The notes below the pieces were generated by a model. It had not been told where the DNA came from, searched no databases, and saw only the letters and a list, made by a program, of their open reading frames with translations. Shown in pieces: positions 22,101 through 28,230 of a stretch of 64,000 nucleotides of DNA (position 1 is its first letter; the number at the start of each line of letters is the position of its first letter). The position numbers and the translations under genes were made by a program. Source of the DNA: Micrasema longulum (Eukaryota; Arthropoda; Insecta; Trichoptera; Brachycentridae); NCBI GenBank assembly GCA_022494885.1, contig JAGVSM010000473.1:105354-169353 (forward strand), in the 5' to 3' direction.

Positions 22101-22130
22101 TCGGACCACCCGGACTTCTTCATGCCGTAG
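9760..22130 (+). CDS. Ssdp: Ssdp / SSBP family protein, seven-exon gene (frame broken in exon 3)
   Basis: Exons joined at 9760-10105, 11157-11333, 12691-12845, 14157-14327, 16952-17026, 21668-21781 and 21994-22130 give about 391 residues if one missing base in exon 3 is allowed. The N-terminus ([20 protein letters not shown]) and the LisH/LUFS region, including the [17 protein letters not shown] block, match the Ssdp/SSBP family. It is followed by the usual Gly/Pro/Met-rich tail with [26 protein letters not shown] and GESMYT blocks. Family knowledge: nuclear cofactor that binds Chip/LDB through the LisH domain and stabilises LIM-homeodomain complexes. Every intron is GT-AG and phase 1. The start was chosen because MYAKGKG is the conserved family N-terminus; the in-frame ATG at 9727 lies upstream of it. 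Oddities: exon 3 is 155 nt rather than a multiple of 3, and the C-terminal exon is unusual. Identity is very secure; intactness is not. Confidence 0.95.
10130..10360 (-). mobile_element. LINE 3'-UTR copy (family U1)
   Basis: Contains GCACGTCTTGCAACTACAGA GCGCATGGA and, further on, GCGCCATTTTCGTAATATAT with CCTCAAGGGCGCTTTAC, the reverse of the U1 tails at 16380 and 60950. It lies just inside Ssdp intron 1, antisense to the gene. Confidence 0.6.
10380..10640 (+). mobile_element. Helitron-like fragment
   Basis: Carries CTTCTAAACGGCTTAACCGA and ATATAGATCTTTGCGCTGTG, then AAGTAAGGAGCATAAATGTT. The same block occurs at 17850, 48650 and, inverted, 19020; the 48650 copy ends in a Helitron-type terminus. 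Confidence 0.55.
11157..11333 (+). CDS. Ssdp: Ssdp exon 2
   Basis: 177 nt, phase 1 to phase 1. Acceptor TGTTCCAG|TG and donor CGCCAG|GTAATT. Encodes [20 protein letters not shown] and onward to [10 protein letters not shown], matching the Pro/Gly-rich family segment that ends in NDFNGPPG. The open frame extends upstream to 10940, but that part is intron: the family sequence begins only at the acceptor. Confidence 0.9.
11355..11377 (+). repeat. ATT microsatellite
   Basis: About six ATT units (TTTATTATTATTATTATT) just inside Ssdp intron 2. Confidence 0.8.
11460..11690 (+). repeat. R1 repeat, partial
   Basis: TGTTTGTAGACAAGGCTGGA, GGGAATATGGATGTAAAGGC-like, GGCTGGTTTACATGGCTATT, ACACACTGTGTAACATTCAC and the following CATCCACATTTCC. 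Single orientation, inside Ssdp intron 2. Confidence 0.7.
11692..12120. mobile_element. Candidate hAT-like MITE with imperfect long TIR
   Basis: Starts GGGCCTGTCACACACTCGAC GAGTAGCATGGGAAGCAGCG and ends, in reverse, TAGCCCCGCCACACTACGCT...CTGCTCATC. The interior is GC-rich with repeated GCGCGAGTAG and CGGCAGCG motifs. Terminal match is imperfect and no target duplication is evident. Confidence 0.35.
12190..12400 (+). pseudogene. LINE B C-terminal fragment
   Basis: Nucleotide match to 47820-47950 and the minus copy at 48300-48640: TTATTGATTGTTGCGCG, TTCCTGATAATTACCTAAGA CAGCGTCAGCA, GGAAGGGCTATCGCTACGCT GAACAACATCGC. No intact frame. Confidence 0.7.
12480..12640 (-). repeat. R1 repeat, partial
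   Basis: GTCATAAGCCCTGTAAATGC CTAGACTTTGG and CAAAATGTTGTCTAA in reverse orientation. It ends about 50 bases before the Ssdp exon 3 acceptor, so it sits in the region where the branch point must lie. Confidence 0.65.
12691..12845 (+). CDS. Ssdp: Ssdp exon 3, with 1-nt frameshift and premature stop
   Basis: Acceptor CTGTTGCAG|GC joins exon 2 to read [12 protein letters not shown], as in the family. The frame runs through [13 protein letters not shown] and then hits TGA at 12795-12797. One base further on, the other frame continues [18 protein letters not shown] up to the donor GCCGG|GTGAGT. The exon is 155 nt; neighbouring introns are all phase 1, so a multiple of 3 is needed. A C missing at 12791-12793 or in the eight-C run at 12761-12768 explains it. 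Sequencing or assembly error is likelier than gene death because all other exons are clean. Confidence 0.85.
12955..13120 (+). pseudogene. LINE A fragment
   Basis: Reads [16 protein letters not shown] and then [24 protein letters not shown], the same segment as the minus copy near 6600. It is interrupted by the next LINE. Confidence 0.65.
13120..13720 (+). mobile_element. LINE C 3' end with A-rich tail
   Basis: Conceptual reading: [20 protein letters not shown], then [20 protein letters not shown], and near the end [26 protein letters not shown], followed by TAATGTAACCCTAACGGGTT and an AATAAATAAAAAAT tail. One frameshift splits the frame. Inserted in LINE A debris in Ssdp intron 3. Confidence 0.7.
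14157..14327 (+). CDS. Ssdp: Ssdp exon 4
   Basis: 171 nt, phase 1-1. Acceptor CTCCGCAG|GT, donor TTCCG|GTGAGT. Encodes [18 protein letters not shown] onward and ends [15 protein letters not shown], one of the most conserved blocks of the family tail. Very GC-rich, so four overlapping shadow ORFs occur on both strands. Confidence 0.93.
14570..14990 (+). repeat. R1 repeat, nearly full length
   Basis: From GGGAATATGGAAGTCTAGGC through GGCTGGTTTAAGCGGC, AAGAGCTGAAATCTTTATCG, TACTAGGCAACTTCTGAAAA, CTTGGACCAGCTGGTTTTAT, to AATTTTGTAAAAACAAGAAC and a restart of the next unit (ATATTACAACAGAGATGAAG) at 14950. The head-to-tail restart shows R1 can be tandem. Confidence 0.75.
15115..15700 (-). pseudogene. 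LINE A C-terminal fragment (longest)
   Basis: Minus-strand frame reads [73 protein letters not shown], then [20 protein letters not shown]. This is the post-RT C-terminal region of an RTE/CR1-like LINE. One frameshift near 15620 separates two overlapping ORFs. Inside Ssdp intron 4, antisense. Confidence 0.8.
15735..15815 (-). repeat. R1 repeat, partial
   Basis: CATGACAGGTCACGAGCCTG GTAAATGCCTAGACTTCCAT ATTCCCTTC, then TGTTGTAATATATGAATT. Confidence 0.65.
15880..16050 (-). mobile_element. tRNA-derived SINE (family S3)
   Basis: Reverse complement gives TGTGGTTCCGTGGCTAGAGC (A-box-like) and GACTCAAATCCC (decayed B box) about 30 bases apart, with a body containing GGTTCTATTTCACACACAGA. A related inverted body segment lies at 16785-16850. 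Confidence 0.5.
16055..16310 (-). mobile_element. tRNA-derived SINE (family S2), full length
   Basis: Minus strand: tRNA-like head with TAATGGTCAGCGCGTTTGCC and GGTCTCGAGTTCGATTCCCG, a body containing the reverse of GGTGATCAGTCTTACGCTTT and CATAGAGCACTGCATCGGTA, ending in an AT/GATGAT tail. Inside Ssdp intron 4. Confidence 0.75.
16380..16620 (+). mobile_element. LINE 3'-UTR copy (family U1)
   Basis: Two copies of CCATGCGCTCTGTAG(T/C)TGCAA, one flanked by GGGGCTAGATT and AATCTAGCTCC, then CAGCGCCCTTGAGGTGATTT and AATGGCGCTATATAAATTAT CC. The same layout is present at 60950-61440. Confidence 0.65.
16952..17026 (+). CDS. Ssdp: Ssdp exon 5
   Basis: 75 nt, phase 1-1. Acceptor GTGTTGCAG|GA, donor GGAAG|GTGAGA. 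Encodes [20 protein letters not shown] and SSQE, continuing SSNSGGE...MYT as in family members. The tandem repeat of intron 5 begins only about 20-90 bases after the donor. Confidence 0.9.
17040..17825 (+). repeat. Minisatellite, ~65-bp unit, about 12 copies
   Basis: The core TGTATCTAACACTGYGGGG-like motif recurs near 17117, 17149, 17197, 17256, 17328, 17389, 17448, 17510, 17594, 17652, 17718 and 17774, with GTCACCAGTGTGCTGTACAT between. Units are diverged and spaced 30-85 bp. It starts just after the Ssdp exon 5 donor. Confidence 0.85.
17850..18335 (+). mobile_element. Helitron-like fragment, + copy
   Basis: AATATAGATCTTTGCGCTGT through GGAGCATAAATGTTTTATTC, AAATGGAAAGATGTTG, TTTTTTGTGGATCTCAATGA, to TGTTGGTGAGACGACCGGAG TTTGACGTTTG. 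It matches 48660-49320 but lacks that copy's foldback insertion. Confidence 0.65.
18335..18930 (-). pseudogene. LINE RT fragment
   Basis: Minus strand: [15 protein letters not shown] (RT FADD motif), [51 protein letters not shown], then [22 protein letters not shown] to the 18340 end. Related to 49606-49995. It sits between two inverted Helitron-like pieces. Confidence 0.75.
18940..19215 (-). mobile_element. Helitron-like fragment, inverted copy
   Basis: The reverse complement reproduces 17935-18215 closely (GGAGCATAAATGTTTTA, AAAATGGAAAGATGTTTTTT, TGTGGATCTCAGTCAGATTC). Confidence 0.65.
19340..19530. other. GC-rich island in Ssdp intron 5, unassigned
   Basis: A 180-base GC-rich stretch with open frames on both strands but no splice-supported coding sequence and no recognised family. 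It could be LINE ORF1 debris or a regulatory island. Confidence 0.3.
19685..19775 (-). mobile_element. tRNA-like sequence (SINE head)
   Basis: The reverse complement begins CGGGTTGTGGTCCCGCAGCT and has GGTCCATGGTTCGAATCCC; ends CGGGTTG and CAGCCCG can pair over 7 bp. The D and T stems are imperfect, so it is a tRNA-derived relic rather than a tRNA gene. Confidence 0.45.
19890..20560 (-). pseudogene. LINE C-terminal region
   Basis: Minus strand: [20 protein letters not shown] with [13 protein letters not shown] upstream, and [44 protein letters not shown] downstream. Both are standard post-RT LINE motifs; they may come from two elements because their order is reversed relative to a single C-terminus. 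Confidence 0.7.
20600..21180 (-). pseudogene. LINE B C-terminal half
   Basis: Minus strand: [68 protein letters not shown], then a frameshifted remainder. Same family as 8355 and 48300. Tail is the (TTTCATTT)n/AAATAAATGAA repeat at 20597-20620. Confidence 0.8.
21221..21387 (-). mobile_element. tRNA-derived SINE (family S1)
   Basis: The reverse complement carries GGTGTAGTGGTCAAGACGCT (A box) and GGTTCCGGGTTCGATTCCCG (B box), then a 100-bp body with CAAGCCTGGGTGCTCTGTGA and TCTCCTGGCCTGTTGTGGTG. It matches 34983-35155. Located 280 bases upstream of Ssdp exon 6. Confidence 0.85.
21668..21781 (+). CDS. Ssdp: Ssdp exon 6
   Basis: 114 nt, phase 1-1. Acceptor TTCGCAG|GA and donor ATCTAG|GTTCGT. 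Encodes [20 protein letters not shown] then [21 protein letters not shown] recalls the conserved PGTPRD block near the family C-terminus. If intron 6 were retained, translation would end five codons later (stop at 21793-21795), giving a possible short C-terminus. Confidence 0.85.
21994..22130 (+). CDS. Ssdp: Ssdp exon 7 (terminal), charged helical C-terminus
   Basis: 137 nt after acceptor CCGACAG|GT; it reads [20 protein letters not shown], then an acidic/basic segment ending HPDFFMP and TAG at 22128-22130. The segment from [20 protein letters not shown] looks like an amphipathic helix. The frame joins exon 6 correctly and codon use is the same GC-rich style, so it is very likely the true last exon of this transcript. 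It does not resemble the SYSPSMTMSV ending I remember for vertebrate and fly proteins. Confidence 0.8.
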
Positions 22131-22256
22131 GACGCGACCGCTCCGCGGGGCTCCGGTCGGCCGCCGAGCGGCCTCGTCTTCGTAAAATCAAATGGAACCT
22201 GAACTTTGTATTTCGAGCGCTGTTTTTACGGTCATTCGTTATATAATTTAAATGAA

Positions 22257-22262
22257 AATAAA
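22257..22262 (+). terminator. Ssdp poly(A) signal
   Basis: AATAAA lies 127 bases after the Ssdp stop, followed by a T-rich stretch (ACATTTTATTTCC). It is the first canonical signal downstream of the stop, so a short 3' UTR of about 150 bases is inferred. Confidence 0.65.
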
Positions 22263-22294
22263 AACATTTTATTTCCAACCACTTCGTGTTTAAT

Positions 22295-22425
22295 GTATTA
22301 CAACGGAGATGATCAACGCTTTGGAGGAAATACTTAAGTCCGGGCATTTACATTTACATGGCTTATGCCTGTCATTCGTTCTTTTTTTCACTGTGTAACC
22401 TTTGCCGTTTTGCCTATTTATTTAG
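22295..22425 (+). repeat. R1 repeat, partial
   Basis: ATTACAACGGAGATGATCAA, CCGGGCATTTACATTTACAT GGCTTATGCCTGTCATTCG, CACTGTGTAACCTTTGCCGT TTTGCC. It begins directly after the Ssdp poly(A) region. Confidence 0.65.
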
Positions 22426-22559
22426 ATTTTTTTATTTACGACAAAATACATCATATGATTTTACGTATTTTATTTCTGCACAGTATTCCCGATCAGCAAA
22501 AGTGCTGTTAATGAGGTGAAACAATATATTACATATTAAGTCACCTCGCTCCTTCGCCA

Positions 22560-23480
22560 TTTATCAATGATCCAAAAAAATTTTTTTTCATCAATTTGGC
22601 TGTTTGCTGACGACACTAAGATTCTCAAACAGATTAACAGCCCTTCCGATTGTTCACTATTACAATCTGATTTACTGTCTTTTAGCGCCCGCTGCTCATC
22701 CAATAATCTACAAGTTAACTTAAGTAAGTGCGAGCTTATCCAATCATATACGACTACTCACTGAACGATGAAATATCATCCGTGTCTAGAATACGAGATT
22801 TAGGTATTATACTTGACACTAAACTTTCTTTTACAATTCATATTGAACATGTTATCAATAAATCCTTAAAACTCTCTTCTGTTCCCTAGTTCGCCCGCAC
22901 CTAGAGTATTCCTCTGTCATCTGGTCTCCAAATTATGATGTTCACATCAAGAATATTGAATCAGTTCAACATCGACTTTTGAGAAAGATAGGCTGGAGGT
23001 TGGGCTTATCCAGAGACCAATATACATATGGTGAGCTAGAAACTAGCTTAAACATATCTTCTCTTCGAGACCGTCGAAATAAATCCGACCTTCTAGTCCT
23101 ATTAAAATTCTCAACTCACTCTTTGATGCGTCTGAACTACTGAGCTCGATAAAATTAAATATCCCAACTAGAAACCTCAGACAAAACTGACTCTTTCATA
23201 CCGATAACCATAGAACTAACTATGGTTTCCATTCCCCTATGCCCAGAATTCTCAGGTCTGCCAACAAACATACCAGTCTTGACTTCTTTGATAGCAAGTT
23301 GTCTTCTTTCAAACGATTACTGAATCAAATTCAATTATAAACACCTCTCTCCCGCTTCCATTCCCACCGAGTCTACTATATACCATTGTGTCTTTCTATT
23401 TTCTTTTATAATAATTTTCTATGTATGCATATGTCCTTAAAAATGCCCACTGGGCGTATATATAAATAAATTAATTTAAA
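22560..23480 (+). pseudogene. LINE RT to 3' end, frameshifted
   Basis: SIWLFADDTKILKQINSPSD (RT FADD), SSNNLQVNLSKCELIQ, then, across frameshifts, the FTIHIEHVINKSLKL and LRKIGWRLGLSRDQYTYGEL-like segments, and a 3' UTR ending AAAATGCCCACTGGGCGTAT ATATAAATAAATTAA. The same 3' end occurs at 62930-63020. Confidence 0.75.
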
Positions 23481-23579
23481 GTCGTCCACTCGTCACATGG
23501 GCTGTAAGAACAGTTTTTTAAAGTACGTAAATGTTCGAACTGTATATCGCTGTATACACAAAACTGTTTCTTTTCTGCC

Positions 23580-23770
23580 AGTCCTAGGTTAAATATTGCG
23601 AAGGTTTTCACGGTCACTTTTATCTAAATGTTTATTTGTTGGGCGATACCGTGTGTGTTCACAGTTCACCCCGTAGGTGGCCCCTGCAATGGTAGCCGAA
23701 ACATCGGAACAAATCCAACACACACGGTATCACCCGACAAAGGAACATTTTGTTAGTCCTCGGAGGTTCG
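23580..23770. mobile_element. Penelope-terminal-repeat-like fragment
   Basis: GCGAAGGTTTTCACGGTCAC, then the inverted pair GGGCGATACCGTGTGTGT and ACACACACGGTATCACCCG around CCTGCAATGGTAGCCGAAAC. The same components form the 48848-49072 insertion. Confidence 0.5.
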
Positions 23771-23814
23771 TAATTTAAATTATTTGACGCCCTTGTATTG
23801 ATGTATATTGTAGT

Positions 23815-24010
23815 CAAAATCCCATGTTTGAACATTCATATTTCTTCGATTCTTCCATCGGTTGATCTTCGAGAAGACAAAGAGCTGATACCGTAATGGC
23901 TGTGGGTAAGATTCACCTGGCTGAATCGTTTCAGCTGCGTACTATGCAACGCCTGAAATCAGGGAGGAAATCCAGCCTTTCAACAAACATTTTGACACAC
24001 TCAAAACATT
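23815..24010 (+). repeat. R1 repeat, partial
   Basis: CCATGTTTGAACATTCATAT TTCTTCGATTC, CTGGCTGAATCGTTTCAGCT, TACTATGCAACGCCTGAAAT. Confidence 0.6.
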
Positions 24011-24489
24011 TTTTTGTTAATCCTCCCTCCCCGGTGATGTGTAGCTAGTACAAATTGCGTCTAATAACTATAATATCTTTATAAATATAATCAATATTGG
24101 GTTTAGATTTTCTGTATTCCTCCATTACACATTTACGTATCGACTGAAATAATTTGTTATTAAATAATAAGTGTTTATTAGGCACAAAAAAAGCATTTTA
24201 TCGGAAATCGGGGATAAATTACAAACATCATCAAAAGTATACTCTCAGTCAGTCACGTAGTCCAGTACTATATAGCTACTCAGTAGCTCTCGGGAAGTTG
24301 ACGCGGGTGCACGTTTCGCCCAAGTCGTTAGCGATACCTATACCTGGTTTTTTCATGTTTTCAGCAGTTAGATTTGAAATATTATCATCTTTGAATTAAA
24401 TTATGGTTAATTAAAGCCATTCTCTATAAATATTCCATTTTTAAATTTTTTATTTTTTTAATGTGTAGTGACTACACAGCACCGTAACG

Positions 24490-24960
24490 CGCGGGTGTTT
24501 TTAGGGCAGCAAGGGAAAGATTTAATAAACCAACAGAATATAAAAATGGAAAGATTGTCTTCAGGCGTCGCCTGGTACGGGAAATGGTTCAGCCGGATGA
24601 ATCTCACACCTGCATGTCCTTTCACTTCGCGAAAGTCTGCAGGTCGAGGAAATGCGGATGCTAAAATATGGCAGAATGGCGAATTTTGCGCAGTGCGCAA
24701 AGTTTCCACATAAACCAGCCGACGACGGGCCGAAAGACCTCGACCGAGTGGGTGTTCACGGCTCGGCCGGATGAATCTCGCCCGCATGATAAAGCTTTCA
24801 GCTCTTTTTTTTCACAAAAATCAACAGAGGGAAGAGTTGAGGAAATGCGAATGTTAAAATATAGACAGAATGGTGAATGTTACACAGTATGTAAAGTGGT
24901 CACTCGCGCCATCTCTCATACAGATTTATTGCTGTTTCGGCGTCGCATCAATTCTTCGCC
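24490..24960 (-). repeat. R1 repeat, two diverged reverse units
   Basis: TTCAGGCGTCGCCTGGTACG, CAGCCGGATGAATCTCACAC, GAAATGCGGATGCTAAAATA TGGCAGAATGGCGAAT, then a second unit CGGCCGGATGAATCTCGCCC, AAATATAGACAGAATGGTGA ATGTTACACAGT. The first unit is CpG-rich, unlike all others. Confidence 0.65.
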
Positions 24961-25135
24961 TACGCGATGATAAAATCCAGCATAGTTATACAAATTTCAC
25001 TTTTAAAATCCGGTGCGAAAATGTCCATTTGAAGATTACAAAAAATACAACTACACCATCAAAAAAAAAAAGAGAGATATATCAAGTCTTGTATTGTACG
25101 TAGACTAGTGTGACAACGCAGTCACACAAGAGATA
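24960..25135 (-). repeat. Dispersed repeat (copy also at 45488-45650)
   Basis: AAAATCCGGTGCGAAAATGT CCATTTGAAGATTACAAAAA, GAGATATATCAAGTCTTGT and CTAGTGTGACAACGCAGTCA CACAAGAG are the reverse of 45488-45640. Contains a poly(A)-like interior; the type is unknown. Confidence 0.55.
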
Positions 25136-25404
25136 TTACTTATTGTCAAAAATATTTTTTTTAGAATGAACTTTGTAAAATAATTTATTTTCTTTAATCC
25201 AGTTATGTTACATACAAATTCATTTACTCCTGTCATGACTTATCTTCATTCAAACGTATTTCTGTATTTTCTCCCTGGATAATGTCACTAGAGCATTTTT
25301 TTAAACACACTATTGATATCCTTACTGTGATAAATTGTCTTTCATCAATAATACCATCAGAGCCTTAAAAACGCTTAATTTTATCTGCCGTCTTTGGACG
25401 TACG

Positions 25405-25580
25405 GTATCGTCGTCATTCCCCTTTTTGGTGCATAGGACACTGCATTGGTGAGCCAAACGTGACGCTTACGGTACTGGTCCGAGAACAATGAAATACAGC
25501 CATTAAAACAACCTTTGAAATCAACATTTTATGCCCACCCTCCCAGGGACGAACGCATCAACCACTGCACTTATCTCCTC
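25405..25580 (-). mobile_element. tRNA-derived SINE (family S2), decayed
   Basis: CATTCCCCTTTTTGGTGCAT AGGACACTGCATTGGTGAGC CAAACG, GGTACTGGTCCGAGAACAAT GAAATA and TCCCAGGGACGAACGCATCA ACCAC. Confidence 0.6.
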
Positions 25581-25689
25581 AATTTCCTTATTCACGATTT
25601 AAACTGTATTCTTCATTTACCTGGACACAGAATGGACGTACAGGATTTTTTTGGTAATGGAAAAACGAGACCTTGATTTTGTCGATTTT

Positions 25690-25950
25690 AGCCGGGTATA
25701 ATGTGTCCAACATGCAGCGGTGTTTTTCGCACAGTACTCGGGGAGGCGTCACACGGAGAAGTTGATTCCGCATTCACTTCGCGGAGATCGTGTGGACATC
25801 ATCAGACGCCTCCGGGAGACCCCGTCGCCAGCCAGGGCTCTCGCCTCCTCCCGCGTCTCGTAATTATGCCGAACAAAGCTGCGAGATTGTCGCCGCCGGC
25901 CTCCCGAGACTGCGCAGGTGTGAAGAAGACGTAATTTGGGTTCAGGCTCT
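25690..25950 (-). pseudogene. LINE-related fragment
   Basis: GGAGACCCCGTCGCCAGCCA and CTCTCGCCTCCTCCCGCGTC resemble 56830-56900, which adjoins a LINE C-terminus on the minus strand. CpG-rich; no frame can be assigned. Confidence 0.35.
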
Positions 25951-26194
25951 CTCGAAGGTCCACGAAATGCTTGTTATAGAAAGCTGCTGCGTCCGTTCTC
26001 GAGCTTTAATGTTAATTATGAAATCGAACCGCCTTGTCCTCGAGTTCTTACTCCTGAACTACTCTACTCTAGTAGCTTTTCATTTTTCTTTAAAATTTTA
26101 TTCATTTAAAGTCATTTTAATCAAGATAAATTTTAAGGACTATTGTGTCAAATTCCGGATTTAAATCGTAGACCCAACATATGTCATACATAAA

Positions 26195-26320
26195 TTTTAC
26201 TAGAACAGTATCTGTCGAGTACATCTATCGCAGAAGTAGTATCTTTCATGTACAACTTTCATTGCAATACTATCTGTCGTGTACAACTTTTGCTAAAGCA
26301 GTATCTGTTACAAAGAACTT
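26195..26320 (+). repeat. Minisatellite array 1, ~38-bp unit
   Basis: About 3-4 units of CAGTATCTGTCGTGTACAAC TTTTACTAAAA type (cores at 26208, 26240, 26270 and 26300). Confidence 0.75.
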
Positions 26321-26580
26321 TTATCATCATCATCAAACCCATATCTGCACCCTGTGGCACATAGGGCACCAAATTGTAAAATAAAATGCGATGTATCTTT
26401 GTCATCTGTTACTAGAAGACGGTGATCGGTCTTACGCTTTCGTTGGCAGGTCCAGGGACAATGAGATACTGGAGTGTAAAACCACCAATTAAAATGAATA
26501 TTTCAAGTCAGCCTTCCCGGGAATCGAGCCCGGGCCCTCGGGCATTAAAAGCGAAAACATCAACCACCATGCTATGAGGA
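26320..26580 (-). mobile_element. tRNA-derived SINE (family S2)
   Basis: From CATCATCATCAAACCCATAT and GCACATAGGGCACCAAATTG, through GGTGATCGGTCTTACGCTTT, to CCGGGAATCGAGCCCGGGCC (B box, reverse) and ATCAACCACCATGCTATGAG (A box, reverse). Confidence 0.7.
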
Positions 26581-26737
26581 GCGTTTTTCCACTCAATTTT
26601 TCTGTTTCTTATTTTTATCTGAGAGCTGCCATTGAGTCGAAAACACACATCCAGGATTCTGATTTTGTTTCACACACACACAGAACTGTATTCTTCATTC
26701 GTCCAGACACATGTTTGGCAAGTCATGATAAACAAAT

Positions 26738-26762
26738 ACAGGGTGTTCTTTAAACCCTGCCT
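26738..26762. mobile_element. Tc1/mariner-like MITE end only
   Basis: TACAGGGTGTTCTTTAAACC CTG, the left end of the family, followed by unrelated DNA. Confidence 0.6.
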
Positions 26763-26924
26763 ACAGCAGGTGTGGTACTTTGAACGCAAAAGTGCGCGTA
26801 CAAAACCCATTTTTAGCGTGTGTTTACGTACTAAATACACACTAAAGGAGCGATCTCTTCGCGTGCAATATCGTTCAGAATACCAGACCAGGTTGGAATC
26901 TTGGATGGAGGTTTTTGACTCGGT

Positions 26925-27370
26925 GGCTAATCAAAAACAATCATCCAGGATTTTGGTTCTACAATGTTTTGAGTATGTCCGAATGCTTGCAGACTGGCTG
27001 GATTTTCTCCCTAGGGAGTTGTTGTTCATATTTAAATTTGTTGCAACAGAGAGGGAAAAAAAATTTGAGAAGGGAATATGGGAGTCTAGGCATTTACATA
27101 ATTTATTGGAACATTGTTTTCAGGCGTTGCCTAGTAGGTGAATTCTTTCAGCCGGATAAATCTCACCCGCATGATAAAGGTTTCAGCTCTTACTTCACAA
27201 AACTCAACAGATGGGGGAGTTGATGAGGAAATTTGGATGTTTAAACATGGGCAGAATGGTGACTGTTACACAGTGTGTAAAGTGGCCACTTAAACCAGCC
27301 AATGACAGGTCATAAGCCTAGACGCCCGTATTCTCTTCTCAAAAATGTTTTCCCTCTCTGTTGTAACAAA
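26925..27370. repeat. R1 foldback repeat
   Basis: Forward arm TTTGAGTATGTCCGAATGCT and GGGAATATGGGAGTCTAGGC to 27105; reverse arm TTTTCAGGCGTTGCCTAGTA, TGGGCAGAATGGTGACTGTT, GTCATAAGCCTAGACGCCC, to AAATGTTTTCCCTCTCTGTT GTAAC. The ORF at 26632-27141 crosses this and a MITE end and is not a gene. Confidence 0.75.
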
Positions 27371-27414
27371 TTCTAGTTCTATATTACACTCAAAACTGTT
27401 TTCTTCATCTGGCC

Positions 27415-27625
27415 GGACACAGATAGAACTTTTACTAAAACATTATCTGTCATGTAGAATTTTCACTGAAACGGTATCTGTCATGTAAAACTTTCGCTAA
27501 AAAAGTATCTGTCGTGTACAATTATTACTAAAATAGTATCTCATATACAACTTTCTCAGAAATGGTATCTGTCGTGTATAACTTTTACTAAAACAATATC
27601 TGTCATGTATATCTTTTACAAAAAT
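27415..27625 (+). repeat. Minisatellite array 2, ~38-bp unit
   Basis: About six units of ACTTTTACTAAAACAGTATC TGTCATGTA type (TATCTGTCRTGTA near 27444, 27474, 27506, 27568 and 27598; a shortened TATCTCATATA near 27538). Same unit as at 26195. Confidence 0.85.
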
Positions 27626-27839
27626 GTTCCGAAATTTTATTAATAGTTTTAAACCGCGTCCCCTAATTACATTTTATTATATTTATAATTATATTATTAT
27701 AGTAATTTTGTAAGGTTTAGTTAATTTTTTTGTGATTTTTTGGTTTACTGTAACCAAAACATGTGTAATATTAAAATTTGTATTGTATAATGTTTTAGTT
27801 TATATATTTTAATATGATTTTATTTTAAATAAAGTTATT

Positions 27840-28105
27840 GTAAGAATTGTGACCGATTGTTTTATTGACCATTCTCTTTGGGCACCAATCAGAGCATACA
27901 CTTTAGCACCTTCAGACATAGAGATTTTGAGTATTATTATTTAATTAAAATCTATAACCTACTTTGACTGTCTATTAAAATAATTGGTAACGAGAAAATG
28001 TTCAAAAAGGCTATAAAAAAATGGATAGTGGAGCTGGGTAGAAGTAAAATGGATTGTCTCATTCGCCCAAACCAATATTGAACCAACCGCTCTACAAGCG
28101 TATAG
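27840..28105. other. No gene seen
   Basis: AT-rich, follows a T-rich region with a possible poly(A) signal (AATAAAGTTATTG at 27828). No coding or repeat assignment. Confidence 0.4.
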
Positions 28106-28109
28106 CTTA

Positions 28110-28230
28110 TTTATTTATTTATTTTATTTAGGAAACATACAGTACAGTTACAAAGTTTCATATTTTACACAATTAGACTTAATTCTAATGGACCAGTGAA
28201 GTTTCCATATTATAAAGCAATTATATGTGA
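28110..28230 (-). mobile_element. LINE 3' tail
   Basis: TTTATTTATTTATTTTATTT AGGAAACATACAGTACAGTT ACA... is the reverse of a LINE 3' UTR and (AAAT)n tail. The same piece is at 30910-31020. Confidence 0.6.

Noticed and set aside
23640..23770. Independent MITE
   Set aside because: Shares tail and arms with the 48848 insertion, so it is better explained as a truncated copy of that Penelope-terminus-like element.
26632..27141. 169-codon ORF
   Set aside because: Runs across a MITE end and an R1 repeat arm, so the peptide is a composite of repeats.
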